The notes beneath the pieces are model-generated. The model saw only the letters and a list, made by a program, of their open reading frames with translations. It searched no databases and was not told the origin of the DNA. Positions 18,074-30,347 of a stretch of DNA of 64,000 nt are shown piece after piece. Every line of letters starts with the position of its first letter. Position 1 is the first letter of the stretch. This stretch comes from Psychrobacter immobilis (lineage in GTDB: Bacteria > Pseudomonadota > Gammaproteobacteria > Pseudomonadales > Moraxellaceae), in the NCBI RefSeq assembly GCF_904846065.1, contig NZ_CAJGZV010000001.1:62001-126000 (forward strand), given 5' to 3'. Made by a program: the position numbers and the translations under genes.

Positions 18074-18445
18074 TTATTTTTTTTCTACTTTTTTAATAAT
18101 GTTAATTATTTGATTCTTCAATTCTTTATTATCTATATCTTTTATAGATTTTTTGACAATAAAAACAATATCTTTGTTTTCTAAAGAATGAGCCTTTACA
18201 CGAAAATGTTCACGTATTTGACGCTTGATTAAATTTCGCGCGACAGCCGTAGGAACTTTACGCTTGGTAATGGCCATCCCGACTCGCGGCTGACCATGAT
18301 CATTGGTACGCACAAATGCCATTAGATGGCTCTGATGAAGCTTACGCTCAGGTGCATCAAAAACCTCACGGAAGGCTGCAGGCGTGAGCAAACGCTGCTC
18401 TTTGGTGAAGCGGGCATTAGCTGCCGCTGAAACAGTATTGGACAT
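18074..18445 (-). CDS. rnpA: ribonuclease P protein component
   Basis: A 123-residue basic protein that binds the catalytic RNase P RNA for tRNA 5' maturation. [17 protein letters not shown] is the N-terminal family motif and [16 protein letters not shown] is the RNR signature. The open frame continues upstream to 18616, but that extension would translate through a terminator hairpin (18518-18545). The ATG at 18445 ([13 protein letters not shown]) is therefore the credible start. It is followed directly by yidD. Codon use is notably AT-rich in the last 40 codons. Confidence 0.95.
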   Translation of the reverse strand: MSNTVSAAANARFTKEQRLLTPAAFREVFDAPERKLHQSHLMAFVRTNDHGQPRVGMAITKRKVPTAVARNLIKRQIREHFRVKAHSLENKDIVFIVKKSIKDIDNKELKNQIINIIKKVEKK

Positions 18446-18517
18446 AGCACAACCTAGTATAAGAGCGAATAACGGTAGCGGAAATAATAGCGCAGAAATA
18501 ACAACAAAGTACAGAGA

Positions 18518-18545
18518 CAAAAAAAGCGCCGATGTGGGCGCTTTT
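18518..18545. terminator. terminator hairpin between rpmH and rnpA
   Basis: A nine-pair stem, AAAAGCGCC with GGCGCTTTT around a GATGTG-type loop, with a T run on the minus strand and a short one on the plus strand. It lies after rpmH and before the rnpA start. It would make rpmH mRNA far more abundant than rnpA, as seen in other bacteria where rpmH-rnpA readthrough is limited. Confidence 0.75.
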
Positions 18546-18645
18546 AATATATGGCTAAGTGTCAGTTGTGGTGATTGACTATCGCAATCTATAAATAATA
18601 GAAACACAACAAGCACTATAAGCCATGCTTATCGCAATCTACTGA

Positions 18646-18780
18646 TTATACAGTAAGACGATGACGTCCTTTAGCGCGGCGACGAGCTAAGACCTGACGG
18701 CCTTTTTTAGTTGCCATACGAGCACGGAAACCGTGAGTACGTTTACGCTTGATCACGCTTGGTTGGAATGTACGTTTCAT
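18646..18780 (-). CDS. rpmH: 50S ribosomal protein L34
   Basis: A 44-residue ribosomal protein, [18 protein letters not shown] onward, ending [11 protein letters not shown], with the exact length of bacterial L34. A ribosome site (AGGTGAG) precedes the ATG, and a strong promoter lies about 45 bp upstream of the start. It is divergent from dnaA across the probable origin. Confidence 0.97.
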   Translation of the reverse strand: MKRTFQPSVIKRKRTHGFRARMATKKGRQVLARRRAKGRHRLTV

Positions 18781-18824
18781 AACTCACCTATCAAAATAAT
18801 GGACTAAATTCGTAATAACGGAGG

Positions 18825-18853
18825 ATTATACCACCGCATAGAATCTTGGTCAA
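18825..18853 (-). promoter_or_regulatory. sigma-70 promoter of rpmH
   Basis: On the minus strand, TTGACC (18853-18848), a 17-bp spacer and TATAAT (18830-18825). This is nearly perfect consensus, about 45 bp upstream of the rpmH start codon, and fits a highly expressed ribosomal protein gene. Confidence 0.85.
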
Positions 18854-19237
18854 TGAACTAATTTAATCTATGTCGATGCAGACAGATATTTTGACAGAGG
18901 AAATATCATTTTAAATGATTCATCGTGTGTAAAGTTCATATTCATAACTCAAAAATAACGACTCAGTTAATTAATTCAGTGATGGATTCCCAAAAGTTAT
19001 CCACAGTTTGTGTCGAAATCTATAATAATTAACTATTAATATATATAAGTATTGTTGTTATTGGGAGCTCGATTATCTGTGGCTAAGTAAGTTTTCCTTT
19101 TTATTATCAATGTATTGTACTATGGGTAAACCTGTGGATAACCTGTGGGCTAAATATGGATAACTCACCTTTCAAAGTTATACATAAAAGTATCCACAGC
19201 CTTATCCCCAAAAAACAAGGTTTTATCCACAGGGTAT

Positions 19238-19265
19238 TTGTGTTAGATTAGCCCCTACTTAATAT
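19238..19265 (+). promoter_or_regulatory. possible dnaA promoter
   Basis: TTGTGT and TAATAT separated by 16 bp, downstream of the last DnaA box (19223-19231). A box touching the promoter would fit DnaA autoregulation. The match is modest. Confidence 0.35.
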
Positions 19266-19403
19266 GTGGCTTCGTATAGTTTATCAACGTAACTTCCAAT
19301 ATTGTTTCCAACGGAAATAATTGCGGAAAATATTAAGGGCTACGCAACAGATCACACTGCTAAAACACAAATATTATTTCAAATTATAGGGTTAGTATTT
19401 TTC

Positions 19404-20849
19404 ATGATAGACACAGCAAATATTTGGGATAAATGTCTAAATGACCTACGATATAACGTCAAAGACAACGTATTTACTATGTGGTTGAGACCATTGTCAG
19501 CTCATCAAGAAGCGCAAACGCTGACTATACTTGCTCCTAATGATTATTTTGTGACTTACATCAAAAAAAACCACTTGCAAGAGATACAGCAGCTGGTTGC
19601 TAAGCACAGTCAGGGAAGTATCGAAGAGGTGGTTGTGCGTGTTGATAACGCTGGCCGCGATAACGAAGACAATCGTCAATTGCAATCAGGGTCTTTGTTT
19701 GATGAAGATAAACCCTCCCCTACCCCTGCAGACCATAAGTTTGAAACCATTCATCATAACAATGCAAAAGCAGATATTGATGCCAATATGCGTCACGCAG
19801 AATTGGTTGATTCTGCTGATGCCAAGTCGTTAAGTTATCTAAATCCTGACTTTACTTTTGAAACTTTTGTCACTGGCAAATCTAACAATCTGGCTTATAA
19901 AGCCTGTTATGAGCTTGGTAAGCGCCAATCAAAAAATCGACATAATCCTTTATTTATATACGGACCTTCTGGTTTGGGAAAAACGCATTTAATGCATTCT
20001 GTAGCACATCGCTATTTAAAAAATAATCAAAGTTTTTATTATTTCACTTCTGAAAAATTTATTAATCAATTGGTTTATTCATTAAGAAATAATAAAATAG
20101 AAGATTTTAAAAAGAAAATTAAAAAAGTGGATTTATTGATTGTAGATGATATTCATGTATTGGCAGGAAAAACCAAAAGTAGTAATGAGTTTTTGACATT
20201 ATTTGCAGATTTTACCAGTGGTGATAAACAACTGATTTTGGCTTCAGATCGTCATCCTTCGCAAATGACCGAATTTGATGAACGTTTTAGATCGCGATTT
20301 TCTTGGGGGCTAACTGTAGCAGTTGATCCGCCTGAGATTGATACTCGTGTGCAAATTTTGCAAAAAAAAGCAGCTTCATATGGCATGACACTGCCTAAAG
20401 AATGCGCATTATTCATCGCTCAAAATGTGGTTTCAAATGTTAGGCGTTTAGAAGGTGCTCTAAATCAAGTCTTTGCCAATGCTAACTTGACGGGTGCACA
20501 GATTACTCTTGAAATGGTGCAATATGCGCTAAAAGACATCGTCGCGATGCGTGTGCAAGCTGTGAATATGGATAATATTCGCAAAGTGGTCGCTGAGTAC
20601 TATGATGTGACCATCAAAGAAATGATGGGTCGTAAACGCACACGCAGTATTGCCAGACCGCGTCAAATAGCGATGGCATTATCGCGTGAGTTGACTGGTG
20701 ATAGCTTTCCTGAGATTGGTCAATCATTCGGCGGTCGCGATCATACAACGGTGATGCATGCTTGCGATAAAGTTAATGAGCTACGAGCAGCCGATCCTGC
20801 CTTTGATAAGGATTACAAAACACTGGCGTTGATGTTGCAAGCGGGTTAG
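19404..20849 (+). CDS. dnaA: chromosomal replication initiator DnaA
   Basis: A 481-residue AAA+ initiator. Domain I begins MIDTANIWDKCLNDLR, and a variable acidic linker covers about 85-145. The ATPase domain has Walker A GPSGLGKTHLMH and Walker B LLIVDDIHVLAGK. The DNA-binding domain carries the signature GGRDHTTVMHACDKV near the C-terminus. The frame extends upstream to a TTG at 19302, but the ATG at 19404 aligns with DnaA N-termini and is chosen. It heads the dnaA-dnaN-recF-gyrB group. Confidence 0.98.
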   Translation: MIDTANIWDKCLNDLRYNVKDNVFTMWLRPLSAHQEAQTLTILAPNDYFVTYIKKNHLQEIQQLVAKHSQGSIEEVVVRVDNAGRDNEDNRQLQSGSLFDEDKPSPTPADHKFETIHHNNAKADIDANMRHAELVDSADAKSLSYLNPDFTFETFVTGKSNNLAYKACYELGKRQSKNRHNPLFIYGPSGLGKTHLMHSVAHRYLKNNQSFYYFTSEKFINQLVYSLRNNKIEDFKKKIKKVDLLIVDDIHVLAGKTKSSNEFLTLFADFTSGDKQLILASDRHPSQMTEFDERFRSRFSWGLTVAVDPPEIDTRVQILQKKAASYGMTLPKECALFIAQNVVSNVRRLEGALNQVFANANLTGAQITLEMVQYALKDIVAMRVQAVNMDNIRKVVAEYYDVTIKEMMGRKRTRSIARPRQIAMALSRELTGDSFPEIGQSFGGRDHTTVMHACDKVNELRAADPAFDKDYKTLALMLQAG

Positions 20850-21010
20850 CAGGTCGCGGTATCACTATGTTTTAGTGGATTGATATGGTTTATAATATTA
20901 AAAATACGAGTAGACAGACAGCGAATGGATTATAGTCAATAGACAGGGTATGATTAAGCCATTATTGTTAAGTTTTATAATAAAAATCATTTAAATAAGA
21001 GTAACCAAGC

Positions 21011-22186
21011 ATGCAATTATCGATTAATCGAGAGTCGTTACTAAAAGCCATTAATTTGATCGCCAAGGCTGCTGATAAACGGCACAATATGGTTATTTTG
21101 GGCAATATCAAGCTACAGCTATCCGAATCAACGCTTATTTTGACGGCCTCTGATTTAGAAGTAGAGCTGACATCGACTTTGAAATTGCCTGCTGGTGCTT
21201 GTGTTGAAGCTGGTACCACGACTTTACCTGCAATAAAATTAAAGGACATCTGTAAATCATTGCCTGCGCAAGCTCAAATTAATTTGGCCACTCAAGAAAA
21301 TGAACGCTGCTTATTAACCAGTGGCAAGAGTCGCTTCACCTTAGGGACATTACCTAGCGAAGATTATCCGAGTTTGGGTAATCCCGAAAATATCACGCCA
21401 TTGACCATCAGTCGCAATCGTCTTATCGATTTGATTCATAAAACGCAGTTTGCAATGGCGATTCAAGATGTTCGCTATTATCTCACTGGTATGTTGTTTG
21501 ACGTGTCGCAACAGCAGCTGACGACGGTTGCAACCGATGGGCACCGATTGGCTTTGGCGCGCAGCGTTATCGATGTCAGTGCTGATTTAAATATGCAGGC
21601 TATTTTGCCCCGTAAAGCTGTGATTGAGCTTGAGCGCTTGGCCTCTGAGCTAGGAAAAATGCTTGGTGAGCAAGACAATCAGGTCACCTTGAGCTTTGGT
21701 CGTGAGTTTTTGCAAGTGAGCTTACCCTTTGGTGACGTTGATAGTGCAGGGCAGGTCAATCAAAACCTGATGGTTACCTTCACTGCGCGTCTGATTGATG
21801 GAAAATTCCCTGATTATCGCCGAGTGATGCCAAGTAATACGGATAAACTGGCTTTATTCAATCAAGAAAAAATGACGGACGTACTGCGCCGTGTCGCGAT
21901 TTTAAGTAATGAAAAATCTCGCGGTGTGGTGTTTAATTTTGCCAGCGATGGCATGGTAGAAGTGCGTGCTAATAATGCAGAGCAAGATGAAGCGGTGGAG
22001 ATGATACAGGCGAAGTATCAAGGTGAGCCGATGGAGCTGTCTTTTAATGCGGCTTATTTACAAGATGTGCTTGGCGTTATTCAAGGTGACTTGCAAATGC
22101 ACATGAGCCAATCGAATGCTTCAGTGCTAGTCAATCAGTTGAATGATGAGTTCCATCAGTATGTCATTATGCCAATGCGTATATAG
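21011..22186 (+). CDS. dnaN: DNA polymerase III beta sliding clamp
   Basis: A 391-residue clamp built of three repeated domains. MQLSINRESLLKAINLI is the N-terminus, and it ends HQYVIMPMRI, the classic DnaN C-terminus. It is about 25 residues longer than the E. coli clamp, with extra residues in the middle domain. It lies 161 bp after dnaA in a gap without DnaA boxes. A loose stem-loop follows it (22229-22270). Confidence 0.98.
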   Translation: MQLSINRESLLKAINLIAKAADKRHNMVILGNIKLQLSESTLILTASDLEVELTSTLKLPAGACVEAGTTTLPAIKLKDICKSLPAQAQINLATQENERCLLTSGKSRFTLGTLPSEDYPSLGNPENITPLTISRNRLIDLIHKTQFAMAIQDVRYYLTGMLFDVSQQQLTTVATDGHRLALARSVIDVSADLNMQAILPRKAVIELERLASELGKMLGEQDNQVTLSFGREFLQVSLPFGDVDSAGQVNQNLMVTFTARLIDGKFPDYRRVMPSNTDKLALFNQEKMTDVLRRVAILSNEKSRGVVFNFASDGMVEVRANNAEQDEAVEMIQAKYQGEPMELSFNAAYLQDVLGVIQGDLQMHMSQSNASVLVNQLNDEFHQYVIMPMRI

Positions 22187-22228
22187 TTTCTGTATGTTTT
22201 CAATAGGCTTGAGCACAGAGGCTAAAGA

Positions 22229-22270
22229 CACTCAGTTTGCACTAAAAAATTAAGGTAAGCTGAGTTTCTT
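22229..22270 (+). terminator. weak terminator or attenuator between dnaN and recF
   Basis: CTCAGTTTGC pairs with GTAAGCTGAG using two G-U pairs over a 14-base loop, followed by TTTCTTT. It may be a partial terminator lowering recF expression. Confidence 0.4.
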
Positions 22271-22355
22271 TGATTAAAATCCGGTATTTTAAATTCAATA
22301 ATTATTAAACTTTTGCCTATTCTATAGGTAGCGTCAATAGGCGGCTGTCGGCATT

Positions 22356-23555
22356 ATGATTGAACGTCTACAAATATCGAACCTACGCAACCTGACGGAA
22401 GTCAATCTACATGCAACAGCTTGCAACGTCATTATCGGTGCCAATGGCAGTGGAAAAACTTCATTACTCGAAGCCATATTTCTGCTATCAAGAGGAAAAA
22501 GCTTTCGTCATCACCAGCCAAAACGCTACATTCAACATCATCATAATACAGTGACTGTGTACGCTAGACTCAATGATAGTAGTACTCTAGCTATCCAAAA
22601 ACAAGCTGACGCGACCACAATTCTACGTCTGAATCAAACCACTGTCTATAACCAAAGCATCTTAACTGAGCAGCTACCAACGCTACTGATAGATCCATCG
22701 ACGATGGATATGTTAGAGCAGGGGAGTGCTAGTCGTCGCCAGCTGTTAGATTGGTTAGTGTTTCACATGAAACAAGGCTTTCATCCACAATGGCTCGCCT
22801 ATCAGCGTCTATTAAAACAGCGCAATAGTTTACTAAAAAAGACACGTCATTTGACCCAAGTGCAGCTCGCTGAACTAAAATCGTGGGACAAAGGACTTAG
22901 CAATCATGCGGCACTGATTCATCATTATCGTGAACGGATATTTGCAGAATGGCAGCCTTATTTTGCTGAAAGTATCGCGCAGTTATTGCCTACTTATGCG
23001 GAGCAATTGAGCCTTAGTTATAATGCTGGTTACGATACGAATGTTGCGCTGGATATACAGCTTAACGAGCGCTTAGAACAGGATTTGCAACTGGGATATA
23101 CTCGTATCGGTAATCACCGTGCTGATGTTCATGTGCATTGGCGCTCTAATGACTCGACAGCGTCGAATAACAATCTCTCAGATACAATGCGTGAAGCGGA
23201 CACTAACCTCAAAGTACCTGTTATAAAAGAGCAGGCAGCCAATGTATTGTCGCGTGGTGAAAAAAAGCTATTAATTACAGCACTGCGTTTATCGCAACTG
23301 CCATTACTGCTAAATACCCAAAAGACTGATGATCTATCAAATGATAGTGCTCAGGTGACACCAGTGGTATTGCTAGATGATATTACTGCAGAGCTTGATG
23401 ATAGGGCGATAGATATTCTATTGTCGACGTTAGCGCAGCTGCCATGTCAGGTATTTATGACCAGTTTGACCGACGATATTTTGCCTTTGGTGCATAAATA
23501 TTGGTCAAAACCCAGTACGTTTCATGTGAAACAAGGTCAAATCTTGAGTCCTTAA
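22356..23555 (+). CDS. recF: DNA replication and repair protein RecF
   Basis: A 399-residue SMC-like ATPase that promotes RecA loading at gaps with RecOR. It starts MIERLQISNLRNLTEV with Walker A IIGANGSGKTSLLEAIFLLSRG. The signature motif is VLSRGEKKLLITALRLSQ and Walker B is VVLLDDITAELDD. It carries two parS-like palindromes, one at 22759 (HMKQ region) and one at 23518, at the extreme C-terminus. The C-terminal tail after TSLTDD is variable in the family. Confidence 0.96.
   Translation: MIERLQISNLRNLTEVNLHATACNVIIGANGSGKTSLLEAIFLLSRGKSFRHHQPKRYIQHHHNTVTVYARLNDSSTLAIQKQADATTILRLNQTTVYNQSILTEQLPTLLIDPSTMDMLEQGSASRRQLLDWLVFHMKQGFHPQWLAYQRLLKQRNSLLKKTRHLTQVQLAELKSWDKGLSNHAALIHHYRERIFAEWQPYFAESIAQLLPTYAEQLSLSYNAGYDTNVALDIQLNERLEQDLQLGYTRIGNHRADVHVHWRSNDSTASNNNLSDTMREADTNLKVPVIKEQAANVLSRGEKKLLITALRLSQLPLLLNTQKTDDLSNDSAQVTPVVLLDDITAELDDRAIDILLSTLAQLPCQVFMTSLTDDILPLVHKYWSKPSTFHVKQGQILSP
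22759..22774. other. parS-like site within recF
   Basis: TGTTTCACATGAAACA, 15 of 16 positions of the parS palindrome, identical to the copy in mnmE. Confidence 0.85.
23518..23533. other. parS-like site at the 3' end of recF
   Basis: CGTTTCATGTGAAACA, 14 of 16 positions of parS. It encodes TFHVKQ in the last codons of recF. Confidence 0.7.
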
Positions 23556-26679
<3,124 letters not shown>

Positions 26680-26724
26680 TCTAAGTTGGACATAAAGAGT
26701 TGCGAAATCATTGTTAATTAATTA

Positions 26725-26763
26725 AAAAAACCACCGCTTTGGCAATCAAGGCGGTGGTTTTTT
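26725..26763 (+). terminator. rho-independent terminator after gyrB
   Basis: AAAACCACCGC pairs with GCGGTGGTTTT around a 12-base loop, followed by a T run. A strong hairpin 54 bp after the gyrB stop. Confidence 0.9.
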
Positions 26764-26774
26764 AATGTTAGAAT

Positions 26775-26790
26775 TGTTTCACGTGAAACT
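26775..26790. other. parS-like site between gyrB and mntP
   Basis: TGTTTCACGTGAAACT, 15 of 16 positions of parS, immediately after the gyrB terminator. Confidence 0.88.
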
Positions 26791-26813
26791 TAGTTTACGA
26801 ATTGCTTTAGATA

Positions 26814-27407
26814 ATGGATATAGAAATGATCGAAGTTTTTTTACTTGCGATAGCCTTGGCGATGGATGCATTTGCGGTATCAATTGGGCTAGGGGCTAAA
26901 TCACAAAAGCAATCATCTGCTTATGTGCTTCGTTTAGCCATTTATGCAGCGCTGTATTTTGGTATTGCACAGGGTGTGATGCCGCTAATTGGTTATCTAT
27001 TGGGTGCAGTATTATTAGGCTGGTTAGCGACTGCTGCACCGTGGATTGGTGGTGGGATTCTTATTCTGCTTGGCGCTAAAATGTTATATGACGCGTTTAA
27101 TGGTGAGATTGAAGCGGTGTTAGCAGACAGTTTCGATGGAGACATACAAGAAAAAATCAATCATCGTATGATGTTTACGCTGGCTATTGCTACCAGTATT
27201 GATGCGATGGCAGCAGGCTTTACTTTGAATTTACTGGCAGTTAATGCATGGCTAGCGTGCTTCATCATCGCTATTGTCACCGCTGTATTTGGCTTTTTCG
27301 GTATCTATTTAGGTAAGTCTTCTGGAACTTGGCTTGAGGATAAAGCTGAGATGCTTGGTGGATTAGTATTGATAGCTATTGGTATAAAGGTGATGTTTAT
27401 CCGTTAA
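26814..27407 (+). CDS. mntP: manganese efflux pump MntP
   Basis: A 197-residue inner-membrane exporter with six predicted helices in two homologous halves. The half-repeat motifs [17 protein letters not shown] (about 11-27) and [15 protein letters not shown] (about 123-137) carry the conserved Asp residues of the metal site. Acidic residues in the cytoplasmic loop (about 88-110) are usual. The first ATG (26814) is used; MIEV at 26826 is an alternative. In E. coli, mntP is MntR- and riboswitch-controlled; the short 5' region here shows no such element. Confidence 0.93.
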   Translation: MDIEMIEVFLLAIALAMDAFAVSIGLGAKSQKQSSAYVLRLAIYAALYFGIAQGVMPLIGYLLGAVLLGWLATAAPWIGGGILILLGAKMLYDAFNGEIEAVLADSFDGDIQEKINHRMMFTLAIATSIDAMAAGFTLNLLAVNAWLACFIIAIVTAVFGFFGIYLGKSSGTWLEDKAEMLGGLVLIAIGIKVMFIR

Positions 27408-27440
27408 TAAGCATCATTATTTGGCTTGATTCTCTACAAT

Positions 27441-27478
27441 AAAAAGCACCCCTTTGATGATCAAAGGGGTGCTTTTTT
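27441..27478. terminator. bidirectional terminator between mntP and rlmF
   Basis: A perfect 17-pair stem, AAAAAGCACCCCTTTGA with its complement, around a TGA-type loop, with T runs on both strands. It serves the convergent mntP and rlmF genes. Confidence 0.92.
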
Positions 27479-27489
27479 AATAAAGGCTT

Positions 27490-27505
27490 TGTTTCACGTG
27501 AAACT
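27490..27505. other. parS-like site between mntP and rlmF
   Basis: TGTTTCACGTGAAACT, 15 of 16 positions of parS, immediately after the bidirectional terminator. It is the last site of the cluster in this window. Confidence 0.88.
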
Positions 27506-27530
27506 ATAACTATTTTATATTAACTACTCT

Positions 27531-28568
27531 CTATTCTTCGTCAGTATCAAAACGCCATGCAAGTATACGCGTACTTTTTTGACCTTGGCTCATCTCAATG
27601 ATGCGCATTTGAGCAACACCAAGTTGTTTTAACAGCAATTGCATTGGTTTCACGTTTTCTGATTTTGAGACTAAACTTGTGAACCAGCCAACATGCTCAG
27701 CGAAATCTTGACTCTCTTTTGCCATCTTGGTTAAAAAGGCAATCTCACCGCCCTCAGACCATAGCTCTTTATGCTGACCACCAAAGTTTAGATTCTGTGC
27801 GGCATTGCCAGACTTGGTTGAGCTGCGGCTAATTTGTGCGTTCTCATTCTTACCACGATGTCGTTGCAAATTATGCTGCTTACGGCTATTGGCTTCCATC
27901 GCTTCTTCTAATGAGGCATGGAATGGCGGGTTGCAAACCACCACATCAAAGTAATCTTGGCGACCGATGATATTTTTAAAAATAAATTTAGGTTCGGTCT
28001 GTAGTTTGACTTTAACTGCGCTCTTGAGCTTTGGATTGGTTTCACAAATCAGCGCGGCGGTATTGACTGAAATAGGGTCAATGTCTGAAGCTGTAAAGCG
28101 CCAGCCATAGCTTTGGCTACCAACAATCGGATAAATAGCGCTGGCACCAGTACCAATATCAAGGGCGTGGATTTCTTTACCAGTCGGTGGGGTATTGTCT
28201 TTATTCACATGCGTCGTCTGCGCGAGTAAATCGGCAATGTAGTGAATATAATCGGCACGTCCCGGAATCGGTGGACATAGATAACCTTCCGGAATATCCC
28301 AAAATTTCACACCATAATAATGAGCCAGTAGCGCTTGATTCAGTACGCGCACGGCGGCACTGTCTGAGAAGTTAATCGTCGACTCACCTTTAGGATTGGT
28401 AATGGTGTGCTTAGCAAGCTCAGGCAAAGCGCGAGTCAATACTTCAAAGTCATAACGACCTTGGTGCGGATTGCGCGGATGTAGCTGCCCTAATTTTTTA
28501 GCAGTTTCAGGCGATCTGTTTCGGTGATTGTTGGCGGTCGGGCGACGGTTCATAGGCTTACTGGTCAT
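27531..28568 (-). CDS. rlmF: 23S rRNA (adenine(1618)-N6)-methyltransferase RlmF
   Basis: A SAM-dependent methyltransferase (345 residues from this start) acting on A1618 of 23S rRNA. The family core [16 protein letters not shown], the SAM loop [16 protein letters not shown] and the catalytic [10 protein letters not shown] (NPPF motif) are all present. The frame opens at a GTG at 28619 with another ATG at 28604. None has a clear ribosome site; the ATG at 28568 (MTSKPMNRR) is a compromise. A basic N-terminal extension and an insertion rich in Arg, Asn and Ser before [11 protein letters not shown] are typical. Confidence 0.9.
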   Translation of the reverse strand: MTSKPMNRRPTANNHRNRSPETAKKLGQLHPRNPHQGRYDFEVLTRALPELAKHTITNPKGESTINFSDSAAVRVLNQALLAHYYGVKFWDIPEGYLCPPIPGRADYIHYIADLLAQTTHVNKDNTPPTGKEIHALDIGTGASAIYPIVGSQSYGWRFTASDIDPISVNTAALICETNPKLKSAVKVKLQTEPKFIFKNIIGRQDYFDVVVCNPPFHASLEEAMEANSRKQHNLQRHRGKNENAQISRSSTKSGNAAQNLNFGGQHKELWSEGGEIAFLTKMAKESQDFAEHVGWFTSLVSKSENVKPMQLLLKQLGVAQMRIIEMSQGQKSTRILAWRFDTDEE

Positions 28569-28633
28569 AGTATCGGGCTTTGATGTTTGAATATAATGCA
28601 CCATTTTAGCAGATTTCACGAGTCACTAGCGTC

Positions 28634-29311
28634 TTATCGACTACGTAAAATCAGATTTAATCCCAATATTATCATCGCTATACCCAATACGCGGTCGATC
28701 CAATGTTCAAAACGCTGAAAGCGACGATGAATGGCAGGAATAGACAGTAACATCACCACGGTACTAAACCATGCCATCTGCAAGACCATCATCCATACGC
28801 CATAAATAGCCAATTGCCACAGCGGTATATCGGGTGAGAGTACGAGGGTAAATATCGCGACGAAATAGACGGGCGCTTTGGGATTAAAGACATTACAAAA
28901 AAAGCCACGGCGTAGGATGGAAGCTGTAGAGCTTGTATCTATGGATGCTTTTTTAATGGAAATGTCAGTATCTGAATCTATTGCATCTGAATTTATAGCA
29001 ACTGTTAAATCTGATGTTTTTTTCGGTTTGGCTTGAATACCTTGCCATCCTAGATAAATAAGATAACTGCCGCCCAACCATTTAATAGCGGTGAGTAATG
29101 GCTGCGAATGAGCAATCACCGTTGCCAGTCCTAGCACCGAATAAGTGATGTGTATCGCAAGCCCCAAAGTAATACCAAGGCTACAAATCAAACCCGTGCG
29201 TCTACCTTTTGCCAAGGTTTGCTGTGAGACTAATACAAAATCAGGACCCGGGGAGGCGGCAGCGAGTAGATGGACGCTAGTGATAAGCAAAAAACCGTGC
29301 CAAAATTCCAT
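28634..29311 (-). CDS. LysE/RhtB-family amino-acid exporter
   Basis: A 225-residue inner-membrane transporter with about six helices. The family motif SPGPDFVLVSQQTLAKGRRTGL is near residues 20-41 and GLAIHITYSVLGLA follows. A hydrophilic loop (about 118-150) is longer and more Asp/Ser/Thr-rich than usual. The ATG at 29311 (MEFWHGFLL) begins at the first helix and is preferred to the GTG at 29353. The exported substrate cannot be told from sequence. Confidence 0.88.
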   Translation of the reverse strand: MEFWHGFLLITSVHLLAAASPGPDFVLVSQQTLAKGRRTGLICSLGITLGLAIHITYSVLGLATVIAHSQPLLTAIKWLGGSYLIYLGWQGIQAKPKKTSDLTVAINSDAIDSDTDISIKKASIDTSSTASILRRGFFCNVFNPKAPVYFVAIFTLVLSPDIPLWQLAIYGVWMMVLQMAWFSTVVMLLSIPAIHRRFQRFEHWIDRVLGIAMIILGLNLILRSR

Positions 29312-29528
29312 AAAATGCTCTGAGTCATGTCTTGAGTTGGATAATAGTTGCACATTACCGTAAATGAGGTCAACTGATATTGATATCAGCTATTGATACT
29401 CATGCTAAAACGATGCTTGCGTTGCACCGAACGTATGTCTATATTAAAAGGAAGGTTTATTAGCTGTCGTAATATCAATTTAGTGTAATTTGTACTCTAT
29501 AAATGAATGCTTTAAAAAGGATAAAAAC

Positions 29529-30344
29529 ATGACTACGGAAAGTAATAATAGCAATGATACTGGAAATAACACTCGCATTACCTATGAAACTCAAGATTAC
29601 ATCTGCCTGATCGGACTCAATCGTGCCGATAAACGCAATGCCTTTGATAGCCATATGATTAAGCAATTGTCTGATGCACTCACTCAATATGAAAATGATG
29701 CCAATCTTCGCTGTGCGCTGATATTCGCTCACGGTGAGCACTTTACCGCAGGGCTTGATTTGATGGAGCTACAGGATAAATGGGATAAAGGCGCGTTTGA
29801 GTTTGCTGCCGACGAAATCGATCCATGGGGAATCGGTGGCAAACTACGCACCAAACCTGTGGTCGTGGCGATACAAGGAACGTGTTTCACTGCTGGTATT
29901 GAGCTGATGTTAAATAGCGATGTCGTTATCGCTAGTGACAACTGCAACTTTGCGCAAATGGAAGTCCAGCGCGGTATCATGCCGTTTGGTGGCGCAACGG
30001 TACGCTTTGTCGTGGCAGCTGGCTGGCAAAAAGCCATGCCGTATCTATTAACGGGTAAAAACTTTGATGCGCAAACGGCTGATAGAATGAATTTGGTCAG
30101 CGAAGTGGTGGCAAATGGTACTGAGTATGAGCGCGCGCTAACTATCGCTAAAGAGATTTGCACGGCCGCCCCGCTTGGCGTACAAGGATTACTATCCTCA
30201 GCACAAGATGCCAGCCGTAATGGCGCAAAATCGGCACTCGCCAATATTCATGGCTATCTGCCGCATTTGTTTCATTCAGAAGATGCCAAAGAGGGCGCGA
30301 TGGCGATGGTTGAGAGAAGGGCGGCTGAGTTTAAGGGAAGGTAG
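29529..30344 (+). CDS. crotonase/enoyl-CoA hydratase family protein
   Basis: A 271-residue ECH-superfamily enzyme. The first oxyanion-hole segment is ALIFAHGEHFTAGLDLMEL and the second is VAIQGTCFTAGIELMLNSDVVIAS. The catalytic Glu positions of classical hydratases are not both obvious (GGATVRFV in that area), so hydratase, isomerase or another acyl-CoA activity is possible. AAAAAGGA precedes the ATG at 29529; a TTG at 29490 is rejected. The FRG pseudogene begins three bases after its stop. Confidence 0.88.
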   Translation: MTTESNNSNDTGNNTRITYETQDYICLIGLNRADKRNAFDSHMIKQLSDALTQYENDANLRCALIFAHGEHFTAGLDLMELQDKWDKGAFEFAADEIDPWGIGGKLRTKPVVVAIQGTCFTAGIELMLNSDVVIASDNCNFAQMEVQRGIMPFGGATVRFVVAAGWQKAMPYLLTGKNFDAQTADRMNLVSEVVANGTEYERALTIAKEICTAAPLGVQGLLSSAQDASRNGAKSALANIHGYLPHLFHSEDAKEGAMAMVERRAAEFKGR

Positions 30345-30347
30345 ATA

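Larger units (their letters stand above)
18781..19403. other. probable chromosomal replication origin (oriC), rpmH-dnaA intergenic
   Basis: This 623-bp region holds perfect DnaA boxes TTATCCACA at 18997-19005 (plus), 19133-19141 (minus) and 19223-19231 (plus). One-mismatch boxes occur at 19155-19163, 19190-19198 and 19202-19210. An AT-rich stretch (about 19018-19062) is a candidate unwinding element. Position between rpmH and dnaA is the standard gammaproteobacterial (Pseudomonas-like) origin location. The parS cluster on both sides is also typical of an origin region. No gene is present. Origin function is inferred. Confidence 0.85.

Noticed and set aside
18446..18616. Upstream extension of rnpA
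   Set aside because: It would translate through a terminator hairpin and lacks similarity to RnpA N-termini; the ATG at 18445 fits better.
19302..19403. Longer dnaA from a TTG
   Set aside because: The ATG at 19404 aligns with known DnaA N-termini; no ribosome site for the TTG.
29729..30244. 171-residue minus frame over the crotonase gene
   Set aside because: Shadow of a clear crotonase-family gene; no motifs of its own.
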